A stretch of 64,000 bases of DNA from Leptotrichia sp. oral taxon 847. Its GTDB lineage: Bacteria; Fusobacteriota; Fusobacteriia; Fusobacteriales; Leptotrichiaceae. The notes beneath the pieces were generated by a model. That model searched no databases. It was not told the origin of the DNA and saw only the letters and a program-made list of their open reading frames with translations. Location of the stretch: contig NZ_CP014231.1 of assembly GCF_001553645.1 (NCBI RefSeq), positions 434,001 to 498,000 on the forward strand, read 5' to 3'. Both the position numbers and the translations under genes were made by a program. This document shows positions 17,138 through 25,016 of this stretch, in pieces; positions within the stretch are counted from its first letter, which is position 1; every line of letters starts with the position of its first letter.

Positions 17138-17797
17138 ATGAAATACGAATTAGTGCTTTTTGATATGGATGGAACTCTTCTTGATACTTCGAATTCCATT
17201 GCGATGACTGTAAATAGTACGATGAAAGAATTGAGACTTAAAACGTACTCTGTAAACGATTGCGTAAAATTTGCAGGTGGCGGTGTCACTGGACTTACCA
17301 AAAATATTTTGGAAAAAGAAAAATGTGATATTGACAAGGAGTTATTTTCTAAAACAATTAGAAAATACTACAATATTTACTTTGACTACAAAGTTAAGCC
17401 TTACAAAGAAATTCCTAAAATACTCGATTTTTTGGAGGAAAATAAAATAAAAAAAGGGATTATTACGAATAAAGATCATAATACTGCACTTTCCGTGGCA
17501 AAAGAAAAACTTGATAAGTGGGAATTTTGTGAAATAATTGGCTCTGACGAGAAGAAATACCCAAATAAGCCAAATCCATACAATGTTGACAGACTTTCTA
17601 AAAAATTTGACATTCCGAAAGAAAAAATTTTATTTGTGGGAGATATGCTCGTCGATGTAAATACGGCAAAAAATGCAAAAATTGATATTGCCTATTGCAA
17701 ATGGGGATTTGGAGTTATAAAAGGAGAAATGGGAATTGATGAAAGTTGTAAAATTGAAACGGCCGATGATATTATTAAAAAAATAAAAGCGGAATAA
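17138..17797 (+). CDS. HAD-superfamily hydrolase, phosphoglycolate phosphatase-like
   Basis: A 219-residue soluble phosphatase of HAD subfamily IA. Motif I is FDMDGT with nucleophile Asp9 and acid/base Asp11. An alpha-helical cap follows at about residues 17-85. Motif II is IITNKD near residue 108, motif III Lys lies in KKYPNKPNPY, and motif IV is VGDMLVDVNTAKNA near residues 167-180. The closest named family is phosphoglycolate phosphatase (Gph), but substrates of such enzymes are hard to predict; a PpaX- or beta-PGM-like role is possible. It lies in the era run, preceded by CGAGAGG. Confidence 0.8.
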   Translation: MKYELVLFDMDGTLLDTSNSIAMTVNSTMKELRLKTYSVNDCVKFAGGGVTGLTKNILEKEKCDIDKELFSKTIRKYYNIYFDYKVKPYKEIPKILDFLEENKIKKGIITNKDHNTALSVAKEKLDKWEFCEIIGSDEKKYPNKPNPYNVDRLSKKFDIPKEKILFVGDMLVDVNTAKNAKIDIAYCKWGFGVIKGEMGIDESCKIETADDIIKKIKAE

Positions 17798-17868
17798 AAT
17801 ATAAAACTCTTTTTATCTAACTTTAAAAATAAAAAGAGATAAATAAATTTAAAATAGATGGATAAAAG

Positions 17869-18789
17869 ATGGATTTAAAAAAAGAAAATTTAGAAAATAA
17901 AAATTATAAAGATTTGAGAAAATTTGAAAATACAAAATATTTTGGATATTTATTTTTTGTCAAATATGATGGAAAAAAATTTGATTCTTTTGACGAAAAT
18001 CCGAATAAAAGAAGCGTAAAACTGGAATTTAAAAATCTTCTTTTAAAAAATGGAATTAAAAATTTTTCTTCAGTTCAACAGGCTGGAAGAACAGATGCTT
18101 TTGTTAGTGCAAAAGAAAATGTTTTGTATTTGAATCTTAAAAAAATTTTGGATTTTTCACAATTAAAAATAAAAAAAGTGAATGGACTTGAAATAAAAGA
18201 AATAAAAAAGACAGTTCCATTTTTAGAATTTCCTGAAATGGTTAAAAAAAGGCACTATATTTATGAATATCCAGAAAAACTTATTAAAAATTACGACAAA
18301 AAAATTGAATTGATTTGTGAGAAAGTTTCTGGAAAAAAAGATTTTTCAGAATTTACAAATAAAAAAGGGAAACAATTAAAAGAAAAAATAAGAGAAATTT
18401 TTGTTTCGTACAAAAATAAAAAATTATATTTTTCTGGAAATAAATTTTTGCCACAGCAGGTGAGAATTATGAGCAATTTTATTTTGAACGATAAAAAAAG
18501 TACTCTTTCTGGAAAATATCTGACACTTGAAAAAGTTGAATTTTCAGATGAGATGAAAAGACTGATTTTTGAAAAAGTTGAAAAGTTTGAAGATTTATTT
18601 TGTAAAAAAAATTATTTTGATAAAAACGAATTTGAAGAACTTGAAAAAATTCAAAAAATTGAAAAAAATGCTTATTTTACAGTGCTTTTTGTAAAAAATA
18701 AAGACAAAGGGCAATTTATTGGAAAAAAGGGGAAAAATATAAAAAAACTCAAAAAAATGATTGGAAATGTTGTTGTAAAAGAGTTGTGA
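17869..18789 (+). CDS. TruA-like pseudouridine synthase with C-terminal KH motif
   Basis: A divergent relative of tRNA pseudouridine synthase A, which modifies U38-40 in anticodon arms. The N-terminal KYDGKKFDSF (residues 32-41) corresponds to the TruA YDG..F.G motif. QAGRTDAFVSA (71-81) contains the catalytic aspartate Asp76 in the TruA GRTDAGVHA setting. KDFSEFTNKKGK and PQQVRIMSNFIL fit the second half of the fold. The last 40 residues add FIGKKGKNIKKLKKMIG, a KH-type GxxG RNA-binding motif not normally present in TruA. The 306-residue length exceeds the usual 245-265. Its neighbours are an RluD-type synthase and rnhB, supporting an RNA role. Whether it is an active synthase is uncertain, because the residues after the catalytic Asp differ from consensus. 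Confidence 0.65.
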   Translation: MDLKKENLENKNYKDLRKFENTKYFGYLFFVKYDGKKFDSFDENPNKRSVKLEFKNLLLKNGIKNFSSVQQAGRTDAFVSAKENVLYLNLKKILDFSQLKIKKVNGLEIKEIKKTVPFLEFPEMVKKRHYIYEYPEKLIKNYDKKIELICEKVSGKKDFSEFTNKKGKQLKEKIREIFVSYKNKKLYFSGNKFLPQQVRIMSNFILNDKKSTLSGKYLTLEKVEFSDEMKRLIFEKVEKFEDLFCKKNYFDKNEFEELEKIQKIEKNAYFTVLFVKNKDKGQFIGKKGKNIKKLKKMIGNVVVKEL

Positions 18790-18814
18790 TAAATTTCAAA
18801 AAAGGTGTGATAAA

Positions 18815-19231
18815 ATGAATATAATAAAAAAATTTTATGATTATTATTTTCCCAAAATTAATAAAGCTTATATGACTGAGATGACAAAAATTCTTGACGA
18901 AAAAGAAAAAAGAATCTTTCTAGAAATGTCTAAATATGACAAATTTCATTCTTTGGAAGTACTAAAAAAAATAAAAAAAACTGAGTTAAAAAATGAAACA
19001 GAATATTTGAAACTAGCACTTTTGCACGACTGCGGAAAAGGAAAGGCTTCTTTTTTTAAAAGGGTTTTGCACAAGTTTGGATTTCACACAAAACTTCAAA
19101 ATCATCCTAAAATCGGAGCAAAAAAATTGGAAAACATAGATAAGGAATTGTCAGTTTTGATTGAGAATCACCACAACAAAAATTATTCACAAAAGATGAA
19201 AATTTTTCAAAAATGCGATGACGAAAGTTAG
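18815..19231 (+). CDS. HD-domain phosphohydrolase, small
   Basis: A 138-residue soluble protein with HD-superfamily metal ligands: His45 in KFHSLEVL, His71-Asp72 in LLHDCGKG, and a later histidine pair in LIENHHNKN. It is about the size of a bare HD domain, with no other domain. Such proteins hydrolyse nucleotides or phosphate esters; the substrate is unknown. It starts 25 bp after the TruA-like gene and is followed by the rluD-type gene, so it is part of the same run. The ribosome site is AAAAAGGTG. Confidence 0.8.
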   Translation: MNIIKKFYDYYFPKINKAYMTEMTKILDEKEKRIFLEMSKYDKFHSLEVLKKIKKTELKNETEYLKLALLHDCGKGKASFFKRVLHKFGFHTKLQNHPKIGAKKLENIDKELSVLIENHHNKNYSQKMKIFQKCDDES

Positions 19232-19273
19232 AATTTCAAAATTTTACTAAAAATTACTGAGAAAGGAAAAAAT

Positions 19274-20209
19274 TTGGAAAATCAAAAAGAAAAAATATTT
19301 ATTTCAAGTGAAAAAGCTGGAACTCGAATTGATAAATTTCTTGCCGAAAAATTGGATTTAACAAGAACAAGAATCCAAAATCTCATAAAAGATCAAAACA
19401 TTTTGGTAAATGGGAAAACGACGAAAGCTTCTTATAAAATCGAAGAAAACGACGAAATTGAAATGAAAATTCCAAAGCTGGAAGAAATTGAAATTAATCC
19501 AGAAAATATTGAAATTAATATAGTTTACGAAGATGAAGATCTGGCAATTATAAATAAAAACGCTGGAATGGTTGTTCATCCAGCTCACGGACATAACAGC
19601 GGAACACTTGTAAATGCAATTATGTATCACATTAAAGATTTATCGGGAATTAACGGCAAAATCAGACCTGGAATTGTCCACAGACTTGACAAAGACACGA
19701 GCGGACTTATAATTATCGCCAAAAATGACAAATCACATTTAAAATTGTCAAATATGTTTTCTACAAAAGAAATAAAAAAAACATATCTCACAATTGTAAA
19801 AGGAAAATTAAATAAAAAAAGTGGGCGAATTGTAACAAATATTGGACGAAATAAATTAGATAGAAAAAAAATGGCAGTTGTCGATGCACCAAATGGAAAA
19901 AATGCGATTACAAACTTTGAAGTTTTAGCGCAAAACGAGAGATTTTCATTTGTAAAAGTGAATATTGAAACTGGAAGAACGCATCAAATCAGAGTTCATA
20001 TGAAATATTTGGGATTTCCAATTTTGGGAGATTCAACTTATGGAAGAAGTGATTCTGAAAAAAGACAGATGTTACACTCTTACAAACTTGAATTTAATCA
20101 TCCAACTTCAAATGAAAAAATGACGATTTTTGGCGAATTGCCACAGGATTTTAAAAAAGCACTTAAAAAATGTGGATTTGAAGATTTTGAAAAAATTATA
20201 GAAGGTTAA
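19274..20209 (+). CDS. rluD: RluD-family 23S rRNA pseudouridine synthase
   Basis: Isomerises uridines in large-subunit rRNA. It is 311 residues, the normal size. An N-terminal S4 domain (GTRIDKFLAEKLDLTRTRIQ, about residues 16-75) precedes the catalytic domain. The signature HRLDKDTSG holds catalytic Asp139, and GRTHQIRVHMKYLGFPILGD lies near residues 237-256. The start is TTG 19274 after GAAAGG. It overlaps nothing and is followed after 3 bp by rnhB, so the two are translationally close. The RluD label is by family likeness; RluA/RluC-type specificity cannot be excluded. Confidence 0.88.
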   Translation: MENQKEKIFISSEKAGTRIDKFLAEKLDLTRTRIQNLIKDQNILVNGKTTKASYKIEENDEIEMKIPKLEEIEINPENIEINIVYEDEDLAIINKNAGMVVHPAHGHNSGTLVNAIMYHIKDLSGINGKIRPGIVHRLDKDTSGLIIIAKNDKSHLKLSNMFSTKEIKKTYLTIVKGKLNKKSGRIVTNIGRNKLDRKKMAVVDAPNGKNAITNFEVLAQNERFSFVKVNIETGRTHQIRVHMKYLGFPILGDSTYGRSDSEKRQMLHSYKLEFNHPTSNEKMTIFGELPQDFKKALKKCGFEDFEKIIEG

Positions 20210-20212
20210 ATT

Positions 20213-20878
20213 ATGAAAAAAGAAAAAACAGAAAAGAATGCAAAGAGAGAAAAAATTATAAAAGAAGATTTTGAAAAACAAGATTTAAAAAAATTTGACG
20301 AAAGTTTTAGAAAAATTGTGCTTGGAGTTGATGAAGCTGGAAGAGGACCTCTGGCTGGACCTGTAGTGGCAAGTGCAGTAATTATAAAAAATGATTTTGA
20401 TGAAATTATGGAAATTAACGATTCTAAAAAGTTAACTGAAAAAAAAAGAGAAAGACTGTACAAAGCAATAATTTCAAATTGTGTTGTCGGAGTTGGAATT
20501 GCTTCAGAGACAGAAATTGACGAAATAAATATATTAAATGCGACATTTCTTGCTATGCGTCGTGCTATTGACAAAGTTAAAAAAATAGCAGATTTTGACA
20601 TTGTGCTTGTTGACGGGAATCACAAAATAAGAAAGTTTTCTGGAGAACAGGAATGTATCGTAAAAGGGGACGCAACATCATTGGCAATTGCTGCTGCTTC
20701 AATTGTAGCTAAAGTTACAAGAGATAAAATGATGTGTGAAATTGCTAAAGAATTTCCCGAATATGGATTTGAAAAGCATAAAGGTTATGGGACAAAAGCT
20801 CACAGAGAAATTTTATTTAAAATTGGGGCATGTAAATATCATAGAAAAACGTTTTTGAAAAAAATTCTTGGTAACTAA
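20213..20878 (+). CDS. rnhB: Ribonuclease HII
   Basis: Degrades RNA in RNA-DNA hybrids and excises misincorporated ribonucleotides. It has 221 residues with an extra charged N-terminal 33. GVDEAGRGPLAGPV gives the catalytic pair Asp40-Glu41. The third acidic residue is in DIVLVDGNHK, the fourth in AAASIVAKVTRDKMM, and YGFEKHKGYGTKAHREIL is typical of the family. It is the last gene of the era run, ending at a convergent terminator. Confidence 0.94.
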   Translation: MKKEKTEKNAKREKIIKEDFEKQDLKKFDESFRKIVLGVDEAGRGPLAGPVVASAVIIKNDFDEIMEINDSKKLTEKKRERLYKAIISNCVVGVGIASETEIDEINILNATFLAMRRAIDKVKKIADFDIVLVDGNHKIRKFSGEQECIVKGDATSLAIAAASIVAKVTRDKMMCEIAKEFPEYGFEKHKGYGTKAHREILFKIGACKYHRKTFLKKILGN

Positions 20879-20886
20879 CAAATAAA

Positions 20887-20919
20887 AAATCAAGACATTT
20901 TACTATCTTGATTTTTTTT
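20887..20919. terminator. Bidirectional terminator between rnhB and the convergent exported gene
   Basis: AAATCAAGA (20887-20895) pairs with TCTTGATTT (20906-20914), with a T-run on the plus side and an A-run before it that serves the minus strand. Confidence 0.85.
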
Positions 20920-20938
20920 ACTATCTATTTTTATTTTT

Positions 20939-21517
20939 CTATTTTTCTTCCAAAACTTGCCATTTATTGTCTGAACCTTTTTTAAATTTAACTGTGGAAG
21001 TTGCTAAATTTACTTTTGGTGTTTTTGATAAATAGTCGTATTCTAATTTTATGTAAGCGTCTATATCAAGCTCTATTTCATCTTTACTGTCGTCAATTTT
21101 TAGGATATATTTTTTAGCATTATCTCCCAAATATTTGTTTAAAGCATTTTCATCGTAACCTTTTATCAAAAATACAACTTCTCCGTCATTTCCTTTTTCA
21201 TTAACTTTGTAAACAGAAACTACATATGGTTCCAAAAGCATTGTTGTAGCATCCTCCCACTGTTTTTTTATTGTTGGGTTATTTGACTTTGAAACATATT
21301 TATCTATGTCTGGATTTATCGACTTTGACATCTCTCTGGAACTATAATTTGCAATTTCCTGTAATACTTTTGCATAATCCTGCGCTGCAGTATTTAACGA
21401 GTCATATTTTTTTACAACTTCTTTATTTGACGCCGCAGGTGCTGAAAAAGAATTGGACATAATTCCGAATTGTCCCAATACAAATAGTCCCATTGCTATT
21501 TTTTTTAATTTTAACAT
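20939..21517 (-). CDS. Exported hypothetical protein, 192 residues
   Basis: I do not recognise the family. A signal peptide is clear (MLKLKKIAMGLFVLGQFGIMSNSFSA). The mature part starts with a helical segment (about residues 35-75) and continues as alternating beta strands (EVVFLIKGYDE, KYILKIDD, STVKFKKGSDNKWQVL). That layout recalls NTF2-like/DUF4878 lipoproteins, though there is no lipobox. The gene is monocistronic with GGGAGG before ATG. Element C sits immediately upstream of its promoter. Confidence 0.75.
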   Translation of the reverse strand: MLKLKKIAMGLFVLGQFGIMSNSFSAPAASNKEVVKKYDSLNTAAQDYAKVLQEIANYSSREMSKSINPDIDKYVSKSNNPTIKKQWEDATTMLLEPYVVSVYKVNEKGNDGEVVFLIKGYDENALNKYLGDNAKKYILKIDDSKDEIELDIDAYIKLEYDYLSKTPKVNLATSTVKFKKGSDNKWQVLEEK

Positions 21518-21614
21518 TAAATTTCCTCCCGATTGACAAAATTGAACTTTTTCTTTTGTCTTTGTAATACTTTTTATTATTTTTTATTTCTGTCATTTTT
21601 TTATTCGACAACAC

Positions 21615-21643
21615 ATTATAATACAAAACAAAATTATTTACAA
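21615..21643 (-). promoter_or_regulatory. Candidate promoter of the exported hypothetical gene
   Basis: On the minus strand TTGTAA (21643-21638), 17-bp spacer, perfect TATAAT (21620-21615). It lies just eight bases from the left direct repeat of element C. Confidence 0.5.
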
Positions 21644-21660
21644 CAATTTTTTTGACCAAG

Positions 21661-22119
21661 GACAGAGTAAAATAGTTAGGGGTAAATAAAAAATCTTATT
21701 TTAAGTTTTTCATTCAATCCAGAAAGTTACTAAAATATTTTTTTCTTTTTTAAGCAGAAGTGCTCATCGCCGCACCCCTGCACCCCGGCTAGTCTTCGAC
21801 ATTTTTATGCACTGACAAAAAACTCGCACTAATCGTGCTCAAACAGTTTTGTCAGCACATAAAAATGCTCCGACGGTTTAAATTTTACTACCATATAAAA
21901 GTGTCGTGATTTTTTTGGAGTAAAGACGACTGTTTGAACGAAGTGAGTTTCGGCTTTACTTCAAAAAAATTCTTAGACGAGCGTGGGGATTATAAGGGGA
22001 AATGGCGGTCCTTTCCCCTTATGTAAAAAAATAATATTAAACAAAATAACATCTTGTAATCAAGAATAACCTAAAAAATTTGAAATTAAAAAATCTGCCC
22101 CTAAAATTTTTAAACCATC
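21661..22119 (+). mobile_element. Repeat element copy C (459 bp, MITE-like, subtype 1)
   Basis: Flanked by the 10-bp direct repeat TTTGACCAAG at 21651-21660 and 22120-22129. Its sequence is nearly identical to copy A, including both tip modules (CTCGCACTAATCG-type and GAACGAAGTGAG-type). It sits between the exported hypothetical gene and the nitroreductase gene, both on the minus strand, and is itself in plus orientation. Confidence 0.9.
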
Positions 22120-22191
22120 TTTGACCAAGGAGTTAATTTTTAAAATAATGTTTTTATTTTAAAATTTTTCAATTATCGTTTTAATAAAAAT

Positions 22192-22950
22192 CTACTTTTC
22201 TTCAATTTCGTCTAAAACATCAAATCCTTGTGATTTTAGTGCTTCAACCAATTTATTGTGTGGATTTTCATAAATTCTTACAATCATTTCTTTGTAAGAA
22301 GGTAATTGTGAAGTATTATTTTCTTTTCTCCAAGCGACCATATCTTTTTCGTGTTCTTCCACTCCTTCTTCCACTTTTTTAGCGTCATATTTATCAAAAA
22401 ATACAAACGAGTCAAATGGCACTCTAGGTTTTAATCTTGAAAGCGGTCTATCTTTAGGTACTCCAATTGCTGCTCCAACTATAGGAATTACATATTTTGG
22501 AAGTCCAAGCATTTTGGAAAATTCTTTTAATGAGCTTCTTATAGCTCCAATCACAGTCATTCCATATCCCAAAGCATTTGCAGCCGTTTCTATAGCATTT
22601 ACCATTATTCCTGCATCAACAGCTCCCACGACAACTCCATCCGCTGTCTTAGGCCCAATATTTCTTTTTCCAACAGAATTTGCAGCGTATGTAGAACGGT
22701 AAAAGTCCGCTAATACAAATATAAAAGCATCACATTCTTCGATATGTTTTTGATTGTGAGATAATTCTGAGATTTTTTTCAATTTATCTTTATCTCTTAC
22801 GACAATCAATGAAATTTGCTGTCCATTTACTGAATTTGCAGCTCTTTGCGCAGTTTTTAAAATTAATTCTAAATCTTCATCTTTAATTTTTCCCCCTGTA
22901 AATTCTCTCACAGAACGTCTATTTTGTAATAATTTTATTGTTTCATTCAT
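22192..22950 (-). CDS. Nitroreductase-family NAD(P)H-dependent flavin oxidoreductase
   Basis: A 252-residue FMN-dependent oxidoreductase resembling NfsA/FRP-type NADPH nitroreductases. The N-terminal LLQNRRSVREFTGGKI holds the FMN-phosphate-binding arginines. NSVNGQQ (residues about 39-45) and AGIMVNAIETAANALGYGMTVIG (split helix motif, about 113-135) are typical. GLPKYVIPIVGAAIGVP is the usual closing strand. I start at ATG 22950, ten bases from AAGGA; a GTG three codons upstream is too close to that site. The gene lies between same-orientation elements C and D, alone in its unit. Confidence 0.88.
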   Translation of the reverse strand: MNETIKLLQNRRSVREFTGGKIKDEDLELILKTAQRAANSVNGQQISLIVVRDKDKLKKISELSHNQKHIEECDAFIFVLADFYRSTYAANSVGKRNIGPKTADGVVVGAVDAGIMVNAIETAANALGYGMTVIGAIRSSLKEFSKMLGLPKYVIPIVGAAIGVPKDRPLSRLKPRVPFDSFVFFDKYDAKKVEEGVEEHEKDMVAWRKENNTSQLPSYKEMIVRIYENPHNKLVEALKSQGFDVLDEIEEK

Positions 22951-23036
22951 TTTTAACACATCCTTTATATTTTCTTATTTTTCAAGGCTGATTATATCAT
23001 ATTATATTTTGATTATCAATATTTTTAATTTTTAAA

Positions 23037-23505
23037 GACAGAGTAAAATAGTTAGGGGTAAATAAAAAATCTTATTTTAAGTTTTTCATTTAATCCAGAA
23101 AGTTACTAAAATATTTTTTTCTTTTTTAAGCAGAAGTGCTCATCGCCGCACCCCTGCACCCCGGCTAGTCTTCGACATTTTTGTGCACTGCCAAAAAACT
23201 CGCTTACGCTCAGACAGTTTTGTCAGCACATAAAAATGCTCCGACGGTTTAAATTTTACTATTATACAAAAGGTGTCGTGATTTTTTTGGAGTAAAGACG
23301 ACTGTTTGAGCACGTTTAGTGCGAGTTTCGGCTTTGCTTCAAAAAAATTCTTAGACGAGCGTGGGGATTATAAGGGGAAATGGCGGTCCTTTCCCCTTAT
23401 GTAAAAAAATAAAAAACTATACTAAATTAAAATAACATCTTGTAATCAAAAATAAGCTAAAAAATTTGAAATTAAAAAATCTGCCCCTAAAATTTTTAAA
23501 CCATC
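23037..23505 (+). mobile_element. Repeat element copy D (469 bp, MITE-like, subtype 2)
   Basis: Flanked by the 10-bp direct repeat AATTTTTAAA at 23027-23036 and 23506-23515. It is nearly identical to copy B, with subtype 2 tip modules. With copy C it brackets the nitroreductase gene in direct orientation. Confidence 0.88.
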
Positions 23506-23511
23506 AATTTT

Positions 23512-23543
23512 TAAAAAATAGCAGAACTCCAAAAATTCTGCTA
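23512..23543 (-). terminator. Terminator of glgA
   Basis: TAGCAGAA (23519-23526) and TTCTGCTA (23536-23543) form a perfect 8-bp stem, followed on the minus strand by six Ts. Element D's right direct repeat overlaps this T-run region. Confidence 0.85.
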
Positions 23544-23562
23544 CCTTTATATTTTTTTCAAA

Positions 23563-24951
23563 TTAATGAGATTTCGCTTCTTCGTATAATTTTACATATT
23601 CTTTAGCTGATTTATCCCAAGAAAAATCTAATTCCATATTTCTTTTGACCAATTTTTTCCAAACATCTGGTCTGTCGTAATAAATTCCTTCAGCTACTTT
23701 TATTGTGAACAGCATATCGTCCGCATTGAAATTTGTAAATGAAAAACCGTTTCCTTCGTCTGTAAATACGTTATAAGGTTGAACAGTATCTTTTAACCCA
23801 CCTGTTTCACGTACAATTGGAACAGTTCCAAAACGCATCGCTATCATTTGGCTAAGCCCACACGGTTCATATCTTGAAGGCATCAAGAACATATCGCTTC
23901 CCGCATAAATTTCGTTAGCAAGTTCTGCATTGTAACCCAAATAAACTTTAAATTTATTAGGATATTTCCAAGCCAAATAATTGTAATAATCTTCGTAAAA
24001 TCTATCTCCACTACCCAAAATTATAATTTGAACAGCATCATACTGCAAAAGATTTTCAAGTGCTGCACTTACCAAATCCAACCCTTTTCCTTCAACAAGT
24101 CTGGAAATTATTGAAATCACTGCATCATCTGATTTTGGAAGCCCTAATTTTTCTTGCAATTTATATTTATTTTCTTTTTTCTTGTCAAGATGATCTTTGT
24201 CAAAAGGAATTACTCCTTTTGTATTTCTAGGATCAAATACATTGACATCAATTCCATTCAAAATTCCATAAATTTTCTTGTGATTTGTAATCCATTCAAG
24301 TCCTTCGCTGAAATAAGGATATTTTATTTCTTCAGCATAAGTCGGACTAACTGTATTTACAACATCCCCAGATCCAATTCCTATTTCCATAAAATTCAAG
24401 TCATTTCTGTCATTCATATAATATCCCATTCTCTCAAAAGACCGTTTAGAAAATCTTCCTTGATACATCAAATTATGAATTGAATAAACTGTTCTTATAT
24501 CCCAATAAAATGGATCGTAATTGTATCTCACGTTCAAAAAATACGGAACAGGTCCTGTTTGCCAGTCATTACAATGTAAAATATCTGGCTGCAAATTTAT
24601 TTCTTTTAAAAATCTAAGTGCTAATTCGGAAAACATTGCGTATTGAATATCTTCGTCATAATCCCCGTAAACTCTTCCACGCTCGTATAGAGCCTTATTT
24701 TCAATAAAATAATAGTTAATTTTGTCATCTGGATATCTGACTAAATTGAAAATATCCCCATGACTTTCAAGTCTTGCCACCCATTCCAGCTTTTCTAAAA
24801 ATTTTAGTGGAATTTTATCATATTTTGGCATTATTATTGAAACCTCGTGTCCCAATTCCTGCATTTTTTTTGGTAGCGCACCCATCACATCTGCAAGACC
24901 ACCAGATTTGTAAAATGGAGCTACCTCTGATGCTAAATAAACTATTTTCAA
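23563..24951 (-). CDS. glgA: Glycogen synthase (ADP-glucose dependent)
   Basis: GT5 glycosyltransferase adding glucose from ADP-glucose to the alpha-1,4-glucan. It has 462 residues, normal for GlgA. The ADP-glucose-binding KSGGLADV is at residues 15-22, HNLMYQGRF near 162, and the C-terminal Rossmann half carries SRLVEGKG and the E-X7-E region PSRYEPCGLSQMIAMRFGT. The start is TTG 24951 after AAAGGAG; no ATG fits. It follows glgC by 65 bp across a GC-rich hairpin. Confidence 0.95.
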   Translation of the reverse strand: MKIVYLASEVAPFYKSGGLADVMGALPKKMQELGHEVSIIMPKYDKIPLKFLEKLEWVARLESHGDIFNLVRYPDDKINYYFIENKALYERGRVYGDYDEDIQYAMFSELALRFLKEINLQPDILHCNDWQTGPVPYFLNVRYNYDPFYWDIRTVYSIHNLMYQGRFSKRSFERMGYYMNDRNDLNFMEIGIGSGDVVNTVSPTYAEEIKYPYFSEGLEWITNHKKIYGILNGIDVNVFDPRNTKGVIPFDKDHLDKKKENKYKLQEKLGLPKSDDAVISIISRLVEGKGLDLVSAALENLLQYDAVQIIILGSGDRFYEDYYNYLAWKYPNKFKVYLGYNAELANEIYAGSDMFLMPSRYEPCGLSQMIAMRFGTVPIVRETGGLKDTVQPYNVFTDEGNGFSFTNFNADDMLFTIKVAEGIYYDRPDVWKKLVKRNMELDFSWDKSAKEYVKLYEEAKSH

Positions 24952-24977
24952 ATTAAACCACTCCTTTGCTCTTTTAT

Positions 24978-25007
24978 AAAGAAATCGGGGAAAGCCCCGA
25001 AATCTTT
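24978..25007 (-). terminator. Hairpin between glgC and glgA
   Basis: AAAGA and TCGGGG pair with CCCCGA and TCTTT around a CTTT tetraloop, with a symmetric 2x2 internal loop. On the minus strand TTTCTTTAT follows. It may partly terminate after glgC or stabilise the glgC message, tuning glgC:glgA output. Confidence 0.6.
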
Positions 25008-25016
25008 TTTACATTT

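Noticed and set aside
17807..17838. CTCTTTTTAT/ATAAAAAGAG inverted repeat after the HAD phosphatase gene as a terminator
   Set aside because: No T-run follows on the plus strand and the downstream gene begins 31 bp later in the same run, so read-through is expected.
10907..23505. CRISPR array or composite transposon made by the repeated elements
   Set aside because: The repeats are about 460 bp, unevenly spaced and individually flanked by different duplications. There are no short regular spacers and no transposase between them.
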